This document shows positions 1 through 8,291 of a stretch of DNA of 64,000 nt, one piece after another (position 1 is the first letter of the stretch; every line of letters starts with the position of its first letter). The notes below the pieces were generated by a model that saw nothing but the letters and a program-made list of their open reading frames with translations, ran no database searches and was not told the origin of the DNA. The DNA comes from Dorea_A sp016295505 (lineage in GTDB: Bacteria; Bacillota; Clostridia; Lachnospirales; Lachnospiraceae). The position numbers and the translations under genes were made by a program. Location of the stretch: positions 253,119-317,118 of the forward strand of contig NZ_JBDOHS010000002.1 of assembly GCF_039832105.1 (NCBI RefSeq). The letters run 5' to 3'.

Positions 1-255
1 ATTGCTGACAGTCGCCATTGTCTGTTCAACCGGCTTGGTAACAATCTCTTCCACTTCTTCCGGACTTGCACCCACATATCCTGTAATAACGAGTGCGTAC
101 GGAAGGTTTATGCTTGGCAGAAGATCAACCGTCATATGTGTAAATGACACAACACCTAATATGATAATCAATACAACTCCCACAACTACTGTATAAGGTT
201 TCTTCACACTAAATCCTGATAACATTGGATGCCTTCTTTCATTTTTATCTTCCAT
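1..255 (-). CDS. RND/MMPL-type efflux permease, N-terminal fragment
   Basis: The first 85 codons of a gene that runs off the left edge. Translating from the ATG at 255 gives a short charged N-terminus, then a first membrane helix (about residues 22-40, rich in V, I and L), then a periplasmic-type stretch with DLLPSINLPYA and SPEEVEEIVTKPVEQ. That order is typical of the start of AcrB/HAE-type RND permeases of Firmicutes, which use proton flux to pump drugs or lipids out of the cell. The family call rests on these motifs only. The rest of the protein is missing, so substrate and partner subunits cannot be judged. It is divergent from the SDR gene. Confidence 0.8.
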   Translation of the reverse strand, partial: MEDKNERRHPMLSGFSVKKPYTVVVGVVLIIILGVVSFTHMTVDLLPSINLPYALVITGYVGASPEEVEEIVTKPVEQTMATVSN

Positions 256-261
256 ATCGTC

Positions 262-291
262 TGGACATGAATATTACTTTCATTATATAAT
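262..291 (+). promoter_or_regulatory. Promoter of the SDR gene
   Basis: TGGACA at 262-267 and TATAAT at 286-291 are separated by 18 bases. This is a good sigma-A-type promoter, 47 bases ahead of the start codon at 339, where AGGAG provides the ribosome binding site. Confidence 0.6.
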
Positions 292-338
292 AAAACTCCG
301 AAAAACAAAATTAAAATATATAAAATCAGGAGTCAGAT

Positions 339-1073
339 ATGAATCGTAAAACTGTTTTTATTACAGGTGCATCCCGCGGAATCGGAAAAAGCGCCGCAAT
401 ATTATTTGCTTCAAAAGGATATCATACTTTTTTGAATTGTGCCTCGTCCCTGGAGGCTTTAGAAAATGTAAAAGAAACCATAGAAACTCGTTTTCAGGTG
501 CCATGCACACTGGTTCCCGGTGATGTAGGGAATCCTGAGAATGTCGCACAGATCTATACACAGATTTATCAGCAATGTGACCATCTGGATGTCCTTGTAA
601 ACAACGCCGGTATTTCCTACATCGGGCTTTTGACCGATATGAGCATCGAAGAATGGGAGCATGTCATTCATACGAATCTGTCTTCCGTTTTTTACTGCTG
701 TCGGGAAGCCATCCTTCCGATGGTATCGCAGAAATCCGGAAAAATCATCAATATCTCCTCCATGTGGGGAACTTCCGGAGCCTCCTGCGAAGTCGCCTAC
801 TCTGCTGCCAAATCCGGAGTAAACGGGTTCACACGGGCACTTGCCAAAGAGCTTGCTCCAAGCAATATCCAGGTAAACGCCATTGCCTGCGGAGTCATTG
901 ACACAGATATGAACCGTCAGCTGTCCGCCCGAGAGCGGGAGGCTCTGGAAGAAGAAATTCCCGCCGGAAGATATGGAACTCCGGATGAAATCGCACAGAT
1001 TATCTGGGATATTGCCAACGCACCCGCATATATGACTGGTCAGATCATCGGAGTAGACGGCGGATATCTCTAA
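339..1073 (+). CDS. SDR-family oxidoreductase (FabG-like)
   Basis: A 244-residue short-chain dehydrogenase/reductase. The NAD(P)-binding motif TGASRGIG is at residues 9-16, NNAG at 88-91, and the catalytic Ser-Tyr-Lys set at about Ser141, Tyr154 and Lys158 (YSAAK). The protein ends with the VDGGY motif usual for classical SDRs. This is the length and motif set of FabG (3-oxoacyl-ACP reductase), but it stands alone rather than inside a fatty acid synthesis cluster, so a general carbonyl or sugar-alcohol reductase is as likely. AGGAG precedes the ATG. Its 3' end overlaps the convergent exonuclease gene by 4 bases. Confidence 0.85.
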   Translation: MNRKTVFITGASRGIGKSAAILFASKGYHTFLNCASSLEALENVKETIETRFQVPCTLVPGDVGNPENVAQIYTQIYQQCDHLDVLVNNAGISYIGLLTDMSIEEWEHVIHTNLSSVFYCCREAILPMVSQKSGKIINISSMWGTSGASCEVAYSAAKSGVNGFTRALAKELAPSNIQVNAIACGVIDTDMNRQLSAREREALEEEIPAGRYGTPDEIAQIIWDIANAPAYMTGQIIGVDGGYL

Positions 1074-1822
1074 TCGATATCCAGCTCTACAGGGCAATGA
1101 TCTGATCCCATAACATCCGTCAGAATCTTCGCGTCTTTCAGGCGGTCTTTCAGGCATTCCGAGACGCAGAAGTAATCAATACGCCACCCTGCATTCTTGG
1201 CTCTTGCACTGAATCTGTAGGACCACCAGGAATAGATTCCTGTTACATCCGGATAAAAATACCGGAATGTATCAATGAATCCAGCTTCAAGTAGTGCCGT
1301 GAATTTTTCACGTTCCTCATCCGTAAATCCGGCATTTTTCCGGTTAGTCTTTGGATTCTTAAGGTCAATTTCTTTATGTGCGACGTTCAGATCCCCACAG
1401 AATATCACTGGCTTCTTTTCTTCCAGCTTTTTCAAATAACTCAGGAATTCATCCTCCCACTGCATCCTGTAAGAAAGCCTTGCCAGCTCATTCTGTGAGT
1501 TCGGAGTATATACCGTCACAAAATAATAATCCGCAAATTCCAGAGTGATCACACGACCTTCTTTGTCATGCTCTTCCACTCCGATTCCATAAGCTACTGA
1601 CAATGGTTCCACCTTTGTAAAAATTGCCGTGCCGGAATATCCTTTTTTCTCCGCATAATTCCAATACTGACAGTATCCGGGAAGTTCTAATTCCAACTGA
1701 CCTGCCTGCATCTTAGATTCCTGTATACAGAACACGTCTGCATCTAGATCTCTGAACACATCCAGAAATCCTTTCTGCACACATGCACGAATTCCATTCA
1801 CATTCCATGAAATAAATTTCAT
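1070..1822 (-). CDS. xth: Exodeoxyribonuclease III
   Basis: A 250-residue member of the exonuclease III / AP endonuclease family, which cuts DNA 5' to abasic sites and degrades 3' ends during base excision repair. Diagnostic stretches are the start MKFISWNVNGIRA, the metal-binding glutamate in FCIQESK, the GDLNVAHKEIDL block, and the C-terminal SDHCPVELDID catalytic motif. Length matches the family. GGGAGG sits a few bases before the ATG. The gene ends 4 bases inside the convergent SDR gene, so the two probably share a compact terminator-free junction. Confidence 0.93.
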   Translation of the reverse strand: MKFISWNVNGIRACVQKGFLDVFRDLDADVFCIQESKMQAGQLELELPGYCQYWNYAEKKGYSGTAIFTKVEPLSVAYGIGVEEHDKEGRVITLEFADYYFVTVYTPNSQNELARLSYRMQWEDEFLSYLKKLEEKKPVIFCGDLNVAHKEIDLKNPKTNRKNAGFTDEEREKFTALLEAGFIDTFRYFYPDVTGIYSWWSYRFSARAKNAGWRIDYFCVSECLKDRLKDAKILTDVMGSDHCPVELDID

Positions 1823-1879
1823 CTTCTGTCCTCCCTCATATGATAAAACGCGACATCCACTTTCATCGCATGCTATATT

Positions 1880-2614
1880 TTAATAATAGACTTTTCTAAG
1901 AAAAAGGCCTCTTGCCGGAGCCAGGAATCCCGCCAGACTCCGATCTTCAGCAGCTATCACAACCGGAAGCTTTGATGCATCTCTTTTTCCGGTTCCGATC
2001 TCCAGAAGAGTACCTGTCAATATCCGCACCATATGGTATAAAAATCCAGTACCATAATAGGTGATCCGCACTTTCTCTCCACTGCTTACAATCTTGATAT
2101 TCGTAATCTTCCGAATCGGATCCTTGCAGTCCTTGTCATCGGTAAAACTGGTAAAATTCTTCGGGCCGATCAGATACTTTGTTGCATCTCTCATCGCCTC
2201 AATATCCAGCTTTTCCGGATAATGATAACAATATCTTCTTGAGAACACATCCGGCTTTTCCCGACAGTCAATATAATATTCATATTTCTTCCCTTTTGCG
2301 CTTTTCCGGGCATGGAAACCATTCTTTGCAAGCTCCACTTTAATAATACGAATATCTTCCGGAAGATACCTGTTCAGTGAATCTTTCAGTTCTTTTGTAT
2401 CATACAGCTTTGACAGCTTTACGCTGGCCACCTGACCCCGGGCATGAACACCGGCATCGGTGCGCCCCGAACCGTCAACATGTACACGATAGCCAACCAG
2501 CTTGCCAATACTCCGTTCAAGAATAAACTGAATGGTATTGTCGGTAGTCGCCTGTCTCTGCCATCCCTGATATCTGCTTCCATCATAAGAAATGGTTAAC
2601 TTATACGTTCTCAT
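1880..2614 (-). CDS. truA: tRNA pseudouridine(38-40) synthase TruA
   Basis: A 244-residue pseudouridine synthase that isomerises uridines 38-40 in the anticodon arm of tRNAs. The catalytic aspartate is Asp53 in GRTDAGVHARGQ, the signature of the TruA family. The N-terminus TISYDGSRYQGWQRQ and the C-terminal GTGFLYHMVRILTGTLLEIG block are also standard. It lies between nrdR and the exonuclease gene on the same strand. AGGTGATGAT precedes the start. Confidence 0.95.
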   Translation of the reverse strand: MRTYKLTISYDGSRYQGWQRQATTDNTIQFILERSIGKLVGYRVHVDGSGRTDAGVHARGQVASVKLSKLYDTKELKDSLNRYLPEDIRIIKVELAKNGFHARKSAKGKKYEYYIDCREKPDVFSRRYCYHYPEKLDIEAMRDATKYLIGPKNFTSFTDDKDCKDPIRKITNIKIVSSGEKVRITYYGTGFLYHMVRILTGTLLEIGTGKRDASKLPVVIAAEDRSLAGFLAPARGLFLRKVYY

Positions 2615-2639
2615 ATCATCACCTAATCTGTTTTGTATC

Positions 2640-3089
2640 TCATTTTAATATTTTTTTCAACTCATCCATAAAAGTATTCACATCTTTGAATTCTCTGTAT
2701 ACAGATGCAAACCTTACATAAGCCACTTCATCCAGTCCTTTCAGTTCCTCCATCACAATCTCTCCGATCACATTGCTGGGAACTTCTTTTTCTTCCAGGC
2801 TGAAGATTTTCGTCTCTATACGATCAATCGTCTTCTGAATATCTGACGTCGCCACCGGACGCTTATAACATGCCCTGAGGACGCCATTTTCTATCTTTCT
2901 TCGCTCGTACTGTTCTCTGGTATTATCTTTTTTTATTATAGTAAGCGGAATTGTTTCAACCTTTTCATAGGTAGTAAACCTCTTTCCACAAACGTCACAC
3001 GAACGTCTTCTGCGGATAGAATTTCCATCTTCCGCCGGTCGGGAATCGATAACTCTTGTATCCGGATGGCTGCAATATGGGCACTTCAT
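2640..3089 (-). CDS. nrdR: Transcriptional repressor NrdR
   Basis: A 149-residue regulator of ribonucleotide reductase genes. The zinc ribbon is formed by Cys3, Cys6, Cys31 and Cys34 (CPYC and CDVC), followed by RRRSC and the KRFTTYE sequence typical of NrdR. An ATP-cone domain covers roughly residues 49-139 and senses ATP or dATP. The length is exactly that expected. No nrd genes are nearby, so it acts in trans. AAAGGA precedes the ATG. It is 25 bases upstream of truA and could be cotranscribed with it. Confidence 0.96.
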   Translation of the reverse strand: MKCPYCSHPDTRVIDSRPAEDGNSIRRRRSCDVCGKRFTTYEKVETIPLTIIKKDNTREQYERRKIENGVLRACYKRPVATSDIQKTIDRIETKIFSLEEKEVPSNVIGEIVMEELKGLDEVAYVRFASVYREFKDVNTFMDELKKILK

Positions 3090-3166
3090 CTTGATCGTTC
3101 CTTTCTGTCTATGTTCTTATTTCTCTAGATAAATACAGTATATCTGCAATACTCTTATAAGTCAAA

Positions 3167-3418
3167 TTACTTTTCTTTTCTCTTTTCTTCGTGTATCTCT
3201 ACAAGTATAATATCCGGCCCGATCTTCTTAATGCACTGGAATGGAATGACATATTCTGCTCCCTCACCAAACAAACCGCATAACTTTCCGCTCTTCGGTA
3301 TGATCAATGCTTCTATATTTCCTTTGCATTCATCTATGATCAGATCCACTACAAATCCCAGCCTTTTACAGTCACATGCATTGATAACTTCCTTATCTTC
3401 CAGCTCTGACAGACGCAT
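3167..3418 (-). CDS. YlmC/YmxH-family PRC-barrel protein
   Basis: An 83-residue protein of the YlmC/YmxH family, small PRC-barrel proteins conserved in spore-forming Firmicutes and often annotated as sporulation-associated. Visible features are MRLSELEDKEVINA at the start, GFVVDLIID, the loop with Cys residues (CGLFGEGAEYVIPF) and IKKIGPDIILVE. The biochemical role is not established. GGGGGAATAT lies just before the ATG. Its presence supports a spore-forming or recently spore-forming lineage. Confidence 0.85.
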   Translation of the reverse strand: MRLSELEDKEVINACDCKRLGFVVDLIIDECKGNIEALIIPKSGKLCGLFGEGAEYVIPFQCIKKIGPDIILVEIHEEKRKEK

Positions 3419-3461
3419 ACATATTCCCCCTGTTCAAGACCTGCTTTTATAATAATATATG

Positions 3462-3495
3462 AAAAAAGTATCCAGAATTCACCTTCCGGATACTT
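3462..3495 (-). terminator. Terminator after the ferredoxin gene
   Basis: Arms AAGTATCC (3466-3473) and GGATACTT (3488-3495) form a hairpin. In the minus direction the hairpin is followed by a run of T. It begins a few bases after the ferredoxin stop codon. Confidence 0.7.
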
Positions 3496-3500
3496 CTTAC

Positions 3501-3686
3501 CTAATCTTCAATATCAATGACTGCCACAGGGCATGCATCTCTTGCTTCCTGTGCTGTATTCTCATCCTCAGGCAATACATCTGCATACGCTTCCGCCAGT
3601 CCGTCATCATTGAACCGAAATACTTCCGGACAGGTTGCGACACATGCGCCACAGGAAATACATCCATCATTCACTTTTGCTTTCAC
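3501..3686 (-). CDS. Small [4Fe-4S] ferredoxin
   Basis: A 61-residue electron carrier. The N-terminal cluster motif CISCGACVATCP supplies Cys9, Cys12, Cys15 and Cys19, and a further Cys appears in ACPVAVI near the end. That pattern fits a single-cluster clostridial/Thermotoga-type ferredoxin rather than the 2x[4Fe-4S] type. The C-terminal half is highly acidic. It starts at a GTG preceded by GGAGG eight bases upstream. It is only 63 bases downstream of carbamate kinase and near the por operon, whose enzyme would reduce such a ferredoxin. The pairing is an inference. Confidence 0.9.
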   Translation of the reverse strand: MKAKVNDGCISCGACVATCPEVFRFNDDGLAEAYADVLPEDENTAQEARDACPVAVIDIED

Positions 3687-3749
3687 GGGACATTCCTCCT
3701 TGTCTTTTTCAGATAGTATGTCCCGCTTTCCGGTTTTTAATCATAATCT

Positions 3750-4679
3750 CTATTTTATGATTGTGCCGGTCTTTCCTTTTAACGCTTCGTTCAGTTTATC
3801 AAAAGAAGTAATCAATGCGCTTCTTCCTTCTCTCTTTTCAATAAACTCGACCGAAGCTTTGAACTTCGGATACATGTTATACTTGCCAAAGTGACCTTCT
3901 TCCATATATTCCTTAGCCTGCTCCACACTGATCTCCCCGAGTTCTTCTTCCTCCGGTCTTCCCATATTGATTTTTACCTTCTCAACACTGGTCAGAATGA
4001 TCAGCATATCTGCATTTATCTCTTCTGCCATCTTTCCGGCAGTCAGATCTTTTTCAATGACAGCTCCGGCTCCCTTCAGATGATGATCCTGCTCCAGAAC
4101 CGGAATTCCTCCGCCTCCGCAGGCAACAACGATCTGATCTGCATCCAGAAGTGCCCGGATTGCATCGATCTCAACAATACTGACCGGATTCGGCGCAGAT
4201 ACAATACGGCGATAACCCTTTCCAGGCTCTTCCACCACATAATTGCCCTTTTTCCGTTCTGCATTCGCCTCTTCCACATTCATATAACGTCCCAGTACCT
4301 TTGTCGGTGTATAAAACGCTTCATCATATGGGTCAACGATCACCTGCGTCAGAATCGTACTGACCGTTCTGTAAATACCTCTGTTCATCAGTTCTTCACG
4401 GATTCCATTCTGAAGGTCATAACCGATATATCCCTGACTCATAGCAGAGCAAACTGACATCGGAGCGGCTGTATAATTTTCATGTTCCTTTCCGAATTCA
4501 TTCATAGCAGTATGAATCATTCCCACCTGTGGTGCATTGCTGTGCGTGATCGCCACCTGATAACCTTTTTCAATCAGGTCCGCGATAACTCTTGATGTAT
4601 TCTTTACCGCTTCTTTCTGTTCCGGAAGTGTTGTGCCAAGTGCACGGTGTCCTAATGCAACTACTACTCTTTTCTTCAT
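3750..4679 (-). CDS. arcC: Carbamate kinase
   Basis: A 309-residue amino-acid-kinase fold enzyme that makes ATP from carbamoyl phosphate, the last step of arginine deiminase or related carbamoyl catabolism. Motifs include VVVALGHRAL at the start, ITHSNAPQVG, the ACGGGGIPV glycine-rich loop, and MYPKFKASVEFI near the C-terminus. In most carbamate kinases the first motif reads ALGGNAL, so the HRA variant is a mild oddity. No arginine deiminase or ornithine carbamoyltransferase gene is next to it. AGAGGT precedes the ATG. Confidence 0.93.
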   Translation of the reverse strand: MKKRVVVALGHRALGTTLPEQKEAVKNTSRVIADLIEKGYQVAITHSNAPQVGMIHTAMNEFGKEHENYTAAPMSVCSAMSQGYIGYDLQNGIREELMNRGIYRTVSTILTQVIVDPYDEAFYTPTKVLGRYMNVEEANAERKKGNYVVEEPGKGYRRIVSAPNPVSIVEIDAIRALLDADQIVVACGGGGIPVLEQDHHLKGAGAVIEKDLTAGKMAEEINADMLIILTSVEKVKINMGRPEEEELGEISVEQAKEYMEEGHFGKYNMYPKFKASVEFIEKREGRSALITSFDKLNEALKGKTGTIIK

Positions 4680-4765
4680 AATCTATACCTCTGCTTTTCT
4701 ATGTTTGTCTTCAATAAAATATAAGAAAATTATAGTATTTTTTTCACGAAATTACAACGTTTGTT

Positions 4766-5704
4766 TTATGCATTTCTGGAACATCTGAATTGAAGTTCTT
4801 CCCATCTTCTGTCCACTTCTTTCTGGAATGCTTCCAGAAGATATTCATTTCCCTTTTTAAACAGATGTTTGAATCTGCCCTGTGGTCTTAAGAAGTCTTC
4901 AATCGGAAGTTTTTTCTTCGGCTCATAGTTCAGGATCCATTTTCCTTCTACTACTTCAAACAGCGGCCAGTAACAGGTTTCAACTCCCAGCTTACAGATT
5001 TCCATAATATCCGGAGTATTGTATCTCCACCCTCTCGGACATGGAGCCATGATATTCAAAAATGCAGCTCCCGGTGTATAGATCGCTTTTTCAGATTTGA
5101 TATGCAGATCTTTAAAGTTCTGCACAAATGTAGTCTGTGCGACATATGGAATATCATGCGCGGCAATTACTGCTGCCAGATCTTTCCTGTTCTGTGGCTT
5201 TCCATTACTTTCAGTTCCAACCGGAGTCGTCGTTGTATCCGCATACATTGGAGTCGCTGAAGATCTCTGAATTCCGGTATTCATATACGCACCATTGTCA
5301 TAGCACACATATACCATATCCTGATTCCGTTCCATAGCTCCTGACAGAGACTGCAGACCAATATCATAAGTACCGCCGTCGCCGCCGAATGTAATAAACT
5401 TATATGTCTCGTCCAGTTTTCCTTTTCTTTTTAATACTTTATACGCACCTTCCACTCCGCTTAATGTTGCTCCTGCATTTTCAAATGCATTGTGAATATA
5501 GCTGTCTTCCCACGCGGTATAAGGATATGTAAATGTTGAGACTTCCAGGCAGCCGGTTGCATTGCCGATTACAGCCTTATCTCCCTCGTGGAGTCCTCTG
5601 AGTACATTTCTTACAGCAATCGTACCGCCGCATCCGGCACACATTCTGTGCCCGGGAGCAAGACGCTCCGTTTTATTCATCGTTTCTTTAAAATTATAAC
5701 TCAT
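4766..5704 (-). CDS. porB: 2-ketoacid:ferredoxin oxidoreductase, beta subunit
   Basis: A 312-residue thiamine diphosphate-binding subunit of a pyruvate-type ferredoxin oxidoreductase. The enzyme oxidatively decarboxylates a 2-oxoacid to the acyl-CoA and reduces ferredoxin, or runs the reverse carboxylation. Seen are the N-terminal MCAGCGG cysteines, the TPP/Mg motif GDGGTYDIGLQ with the following YDNGAYMNTG, and the conserved CPRGW. It is the last gene of a four-gene operon in the order gamma, delta, alpha, beta. GGGGGCGAAG precedes the ATG. Pyruvate is the usual substrate, but the T-box leader upstream raises a branched-chain 2-ketoacid as an alternative. Confidence 0.93.
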   Translation of the reverse strand: MSYNFKETMNKTERLAPGHRMCAGCGGTIAVRNVLRGLHEGDKAVIGNATGCLEVSTFTYPYTAWEDSYIHNAFENAGATLSGVEGAYKVLKRKGKLDETYKFITFGGDGGTYDIGLQSLSGAMERNQDMVYVCYDNGAYMNTGIQRSSATPMYADTTTTPVGTESNGKPQNRKDLAAVIAAHDIPYVAQTTFVQNFKDLHIKSEKAIYTPGAAFLNIMAPCPRGWRYNTPDIMEICKLGVETCYWPLFEVVEGKWILNYEPKKKLPIEDFLRPQGRFKHLFKKGNEYLLEAFQKEVDRRWEELQFRCSRNA

Positions 5705-5716
5705 CTTCTTCGCCCC

Positions 5717-6898
5717 CTATTCTCTGATTCCCATATAACGATAGGTCTCTCCTGCATCGCCGTCTTCGATGATCTGTTTCAGGGTTTCATATACGGCTTC
5801 CATATCTTCTACGCGCACGTCACGACCACCAAGTCCATAAATATAGTTCACTGCCAGCGCTTCAGATCTCGCTCTGAACAATGCCGCCATCACATCAGCT
5901 CCAAGCGGACCGCCCTGATTGGTATAGCTCTCCGCACGATCCATGATCGCAACTGCTTTTACACCTTTCAATGCTTCTGCAATCTCGGAAGCCGGGAACG
6001 GCCGGAACAGACGAATCTTGATCATTCCGACTTTTTCTCCCTGTGCACGAAGCTTATCTATAGCGTCTTTCGTGGTTCCTGATGCAGATCCGATGATCAC
6101 TACAGCTCTCTGAGCGTCTTCCATGCAATACTCTTCAAACAATCCGTATTCTCTTCCGGAAAGCGCAGCAAATTCTTTTGCTACATCCAGAACGACCCCG
6201 TTTACATGTTTCATTCCTTCTGCCTGATTACGCTTTGCTTCCATATAATAATCGGTAATGGAATAAGGACCCACCGCCATCGGACACTCCGGATTCAACA
6301 GATAATTCTCCGGTTCATATTCTCCAACAAAATTTTTAACCTCTTCATCTTCCAGAAGTTCAATATTCTCTACCGCATGACTGGTAATAAAACCATCCTG
6401 GCAGATCATGATCGGAAGTCTGACATCCTGATGTTCTGCGATCCGATATGCCTGGACCATGTTATCATATGCTTCCTGATTGTTCTCTGCATAAATCTGA
6501 ATCCATCCGGAATCCCTTGCTCCCATACTGTCTGAATGATCACAGTTAATGTTAATCGGACCGGAAAGTGCACGGTTTACCAGTGCAAGTGCCACAGGGA
6601 GTCTGTTGGATGCTGCAATATACAATTCTTCCCACATATACGCAAGACCACAGGAAGAAGTAGCTGTAAGACTTCTTGCTCCTGCTGCTTCTGCTCCGAT
6701 TGCCGCACTCATGGAACTATGTTCACTTTCCACTGTGATAAACTCCGTATCTACCTGACCATTTGCCACAAAAGAAGCAAAGTACTGTGGAATCTCTGTA
6801 GATGGCGTAATCGGAAATGCCGGAAATACATCCGGGTTAATCTGTCTGAGCGCTACTGCCACCGCTTCATTACCTGATAATCTGTCTCTCTTTGCCAT
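5717..6898 (-). CDS. porA: 2-ketoacid:ferredoxin oxidoreductase, alpha subunit
   Basis: A 393-residue alpha subunit carrying the pyrimidine-binding part of the TPP site. Diagnostic stretches are FPITPSTEIPQ, ESEHSSMSAAIGAEAAGARSLTATSS, and the transketolase C-terminal-like domain with the IKIRLFRPFP motif. It matches Thermotoga-like PorA in length and order of motifs. The stop lies 12 bases before porB, and the start is 1 base past the porD stop, so translation is probably coupled. GGGGTGA precedes the ATG. Confidence 0.93.
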   Translation of the reverse strand: MAKRDRLSGNEAVAVALRQINPDVFPAFPITPSTEIPQYFASFVANGQVDTEFITVESEHSSMSAAIGAEAAGARSLTATSSCGLAYMWEELYIAASNRLPVALALVNRALSGPININCDHSDSMGARDSGWIQIYAENNQEAYDNMVQAYRIAEHQDVRLPIMICQDGFITSHAVENIELLEDEEVKNFVGEYEPENYLLNPECPMAVGPYSITDYYMEAKRNQAEGMKHVNGVVLDVAKEFAALSGREYGLFEEYCMEDAQRAVVIIGSASGTTKDAIDKLRAQGEKVGMIKIRLFRPFPASEIAEALKGVKAVAIMDRAESYTNQGGPLGADVMAALFRARSEALAVNYIYGLGGRDVRVEDMEAVYETLKQIIEDGDAGETYRYMGIRE

Positions 6899-6899
6899 C

Positions 6900-7202
6900 T
6901 TACTTCACCCCTTCCATCGTAATTGCGCCAAATGGGCATGCTTTTACACAGATGCCGCATCCTTTACAGTGATCATAGTCAAATGCGCCTCTCTTCATAT
7001 CTTTTACCGGAATAGAACTGTCCGGACATACCGGAACACAAAGAAGACACTGCTTACATTTATCCTCAATAAATACCGGTTTATTGGTAGACCATTCTCC
7101 GGTCTTAAAATCTCTGGAGGTTCCTGCCCCTGCAACGATCATTCCCTCCGTCAGATCCTGCCATTTTGTCTTTACGCCTAATTTACTGATATCTGTTGCC
7201 AT
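6900..7202 (-). CDS. porD: 2-ketoacid:ferredoxin oxidoreductase, delta (ferredoxin) subunit
   Basis: A 100-residue subunit with two [4Fe-4S] motifs, CKQCLLCVPVCP and CKGCGICVKACP, which pass electrons from the TPP site to external ferredoxin. Length and arrangement are standard for PorD. The ATG overlaps the porC stop codon as TAATG, with GGAGG just upstream, so gamma and delta subunits should be made in step. Confidence 0.94.
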   Translation of the reverse strand: MATDISKLGVKTKWQDLTEGMIVAGAGTSRDFKTGEWSTNKPVFIEDKCKQCLLCVPVCPDSSIPVKDMKRGAFDYDHCKGCGICVKACPFGAITMEGVK

Positions 7203-7774
7203 TACCGTACCTCCTTTAACGCCATTTCAAGAGCCTTCATATTGCCGTCAATTACTTCCGGCTTACTTGCAAACTTATGTTCAAAAGAGGCTTTCATCTC
7301 TCTCAGAAATACTTCCTCATCCATAATACCCGCCACTTTGACGATTGCGGCCAGAAGCGGTGTATTCGGGAAGTATTTTCCCATGGTCTCCATCGAAACC
7401 TTATATGCATCGATGGTATATACTTTTCCTTCATATCCTTTCAGATGTGGAATAATCTCCTCTTTGGAACGCTGTGTATTCACAAGGATTGCTCCCTCTT
7501 TTTTCAATCCGCTTGTCACATCCACTGATTCGAGCAGGGATTCATCTACAACCACTACATACTGTGGATCATAAATATTAGAATGTACACGAATCTGTTC
7601 ATCACTGATACGATTGTACGCTGTGATCGGCGCTCCCATACGCTCCGGTCCGTATTCCGGGAAGCCCTGTACATATTTTCCGGTTTTAAATGCTACATCT
7701 GCCAGAAGCAGTGCTGCAGTCTTGGCACCCTGACCGCCACGGCCATGCCATCTGATTTCCGTATGATTACTCAT
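7202..7774 (-). CDS. porC: 2-ketoacid:ferredoxin oxidoreductase, gamma subunit
   Basis: A 190-residue gamma subunit that opens the operon. The characteristic GRGGQGAKTAALLLA motif is near the N-terminus, and SFGPERMGAP-like sequence appears as EYGPERMGAPI. It is translated from an ATG after AAAGGATGAG. About 70 bases upstream is the terminator of a T-box leader, so expression of the whole porCDAB operon should depend on tRNA charging. Confidence 0.93.
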   Translation of the reverse strand: MSNHTEIRWHGRGGQGAKTAALLLADVAFKTGKYVQGFPEYGPERMGAPITAYNRISDEQIRVHSNIYDPQYVVVVDESLLESVDVTSGLKKEGAILVNTQRSKEEIIPHLKGYEGKVYTIDAYKVSMETMGKYFPNTPLLAAIVKVAGIMDEEVFLREMKASFEHKFASKPEVIDGNMKALEMALKEVR

Positions 7775-7846
7775 CTTTTCTCATCCTTTCTTTTCTATTG
7801 CGTTGGCTGTTCCTATGGCATTACGGAACAAACTTTTATAAAGAAC

Positions 7847-8116
7847 AAAAAAATCCATCCCCAAAAGGGACGGATCCATATCTCATCATCATTCCGCAAC
7901 CACCCTGTTTTCTAAAAAACAAGTACGAATACAACGCACTATCATACGCGGTTTCTGTAACGGGAAACCCCCGAGAAGACTTAATGGATATCGGATGTTT
8001 CCTTTCGGTCTTCCTTCTCAGAGATGATTTTCAAAACAATGCTCCCACTGCATTCCACCACCAGCAGCTCTCTGTAGGTGAGTCATCTGCTCCTACTCTT
8101 TCTCTTCATCGAATTA
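7847..8116 (-). promoter_or_regulatory. T-box leader of the por operon, isoleucine-type specifier
   Basis: On the minus strand this leader has, in order, a Stem I start with GATGAAGAGAAAGAGTAGG, the AGAGAGCTGCTGGTGG distal region, a specifier region ending ATCATCTCTGAG (8017-8032), a T-box AGGGTGGTTGCGG (7894-7906), and a terminator hairpin with arms near ATCCGTCCC / GGGGATGGAT followed by seven T. Both plausible codon registers in the specifier loop read ATC (isoleucine). The UGGU of the T-box would pair with an ACCA tRNA end, as tRNA-Ile has. In T-box systems uncharged tRNA stabilises the antiterminator and turns the operon on. Confidence 0.85.
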
Positions 8117-8219
8117 TAATTATAGAGTGCAATCTGTTTTTTGCATATTGTGATTTTACCCTATTTTTTCACAAACGTCAACCTCTTTTTCACAGAATTC
8201 GACAAGATATTGCAAGGGC

Positions 8220-8249
8220 TTGCAATTATCTCATCAATCAGAGTATACT
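8220..8249 (+). promoter_or_regulatory. Promoter of the NMN adenylyltransferase-like gene
   Basis: TTGCAA at 8220-8225 and TATACT at 8244-8249 with an 18-base spacer, 42 bases ahead of the start codon. It diverges from the T-box leader; 7775-8291 holds no coding gene, only these two control regions. Confidence 0.6.
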
Positions 8250-8291
8250 AATATCGAAAGTAAACACTGGACAGAAGAGGGGAGAATATAC

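Noticed and set aside
2..196. Plus-strand open frame at the left edge
   Set aside because: It is the antisense of the RND permease start, which has a clear family sequence on the other strand.
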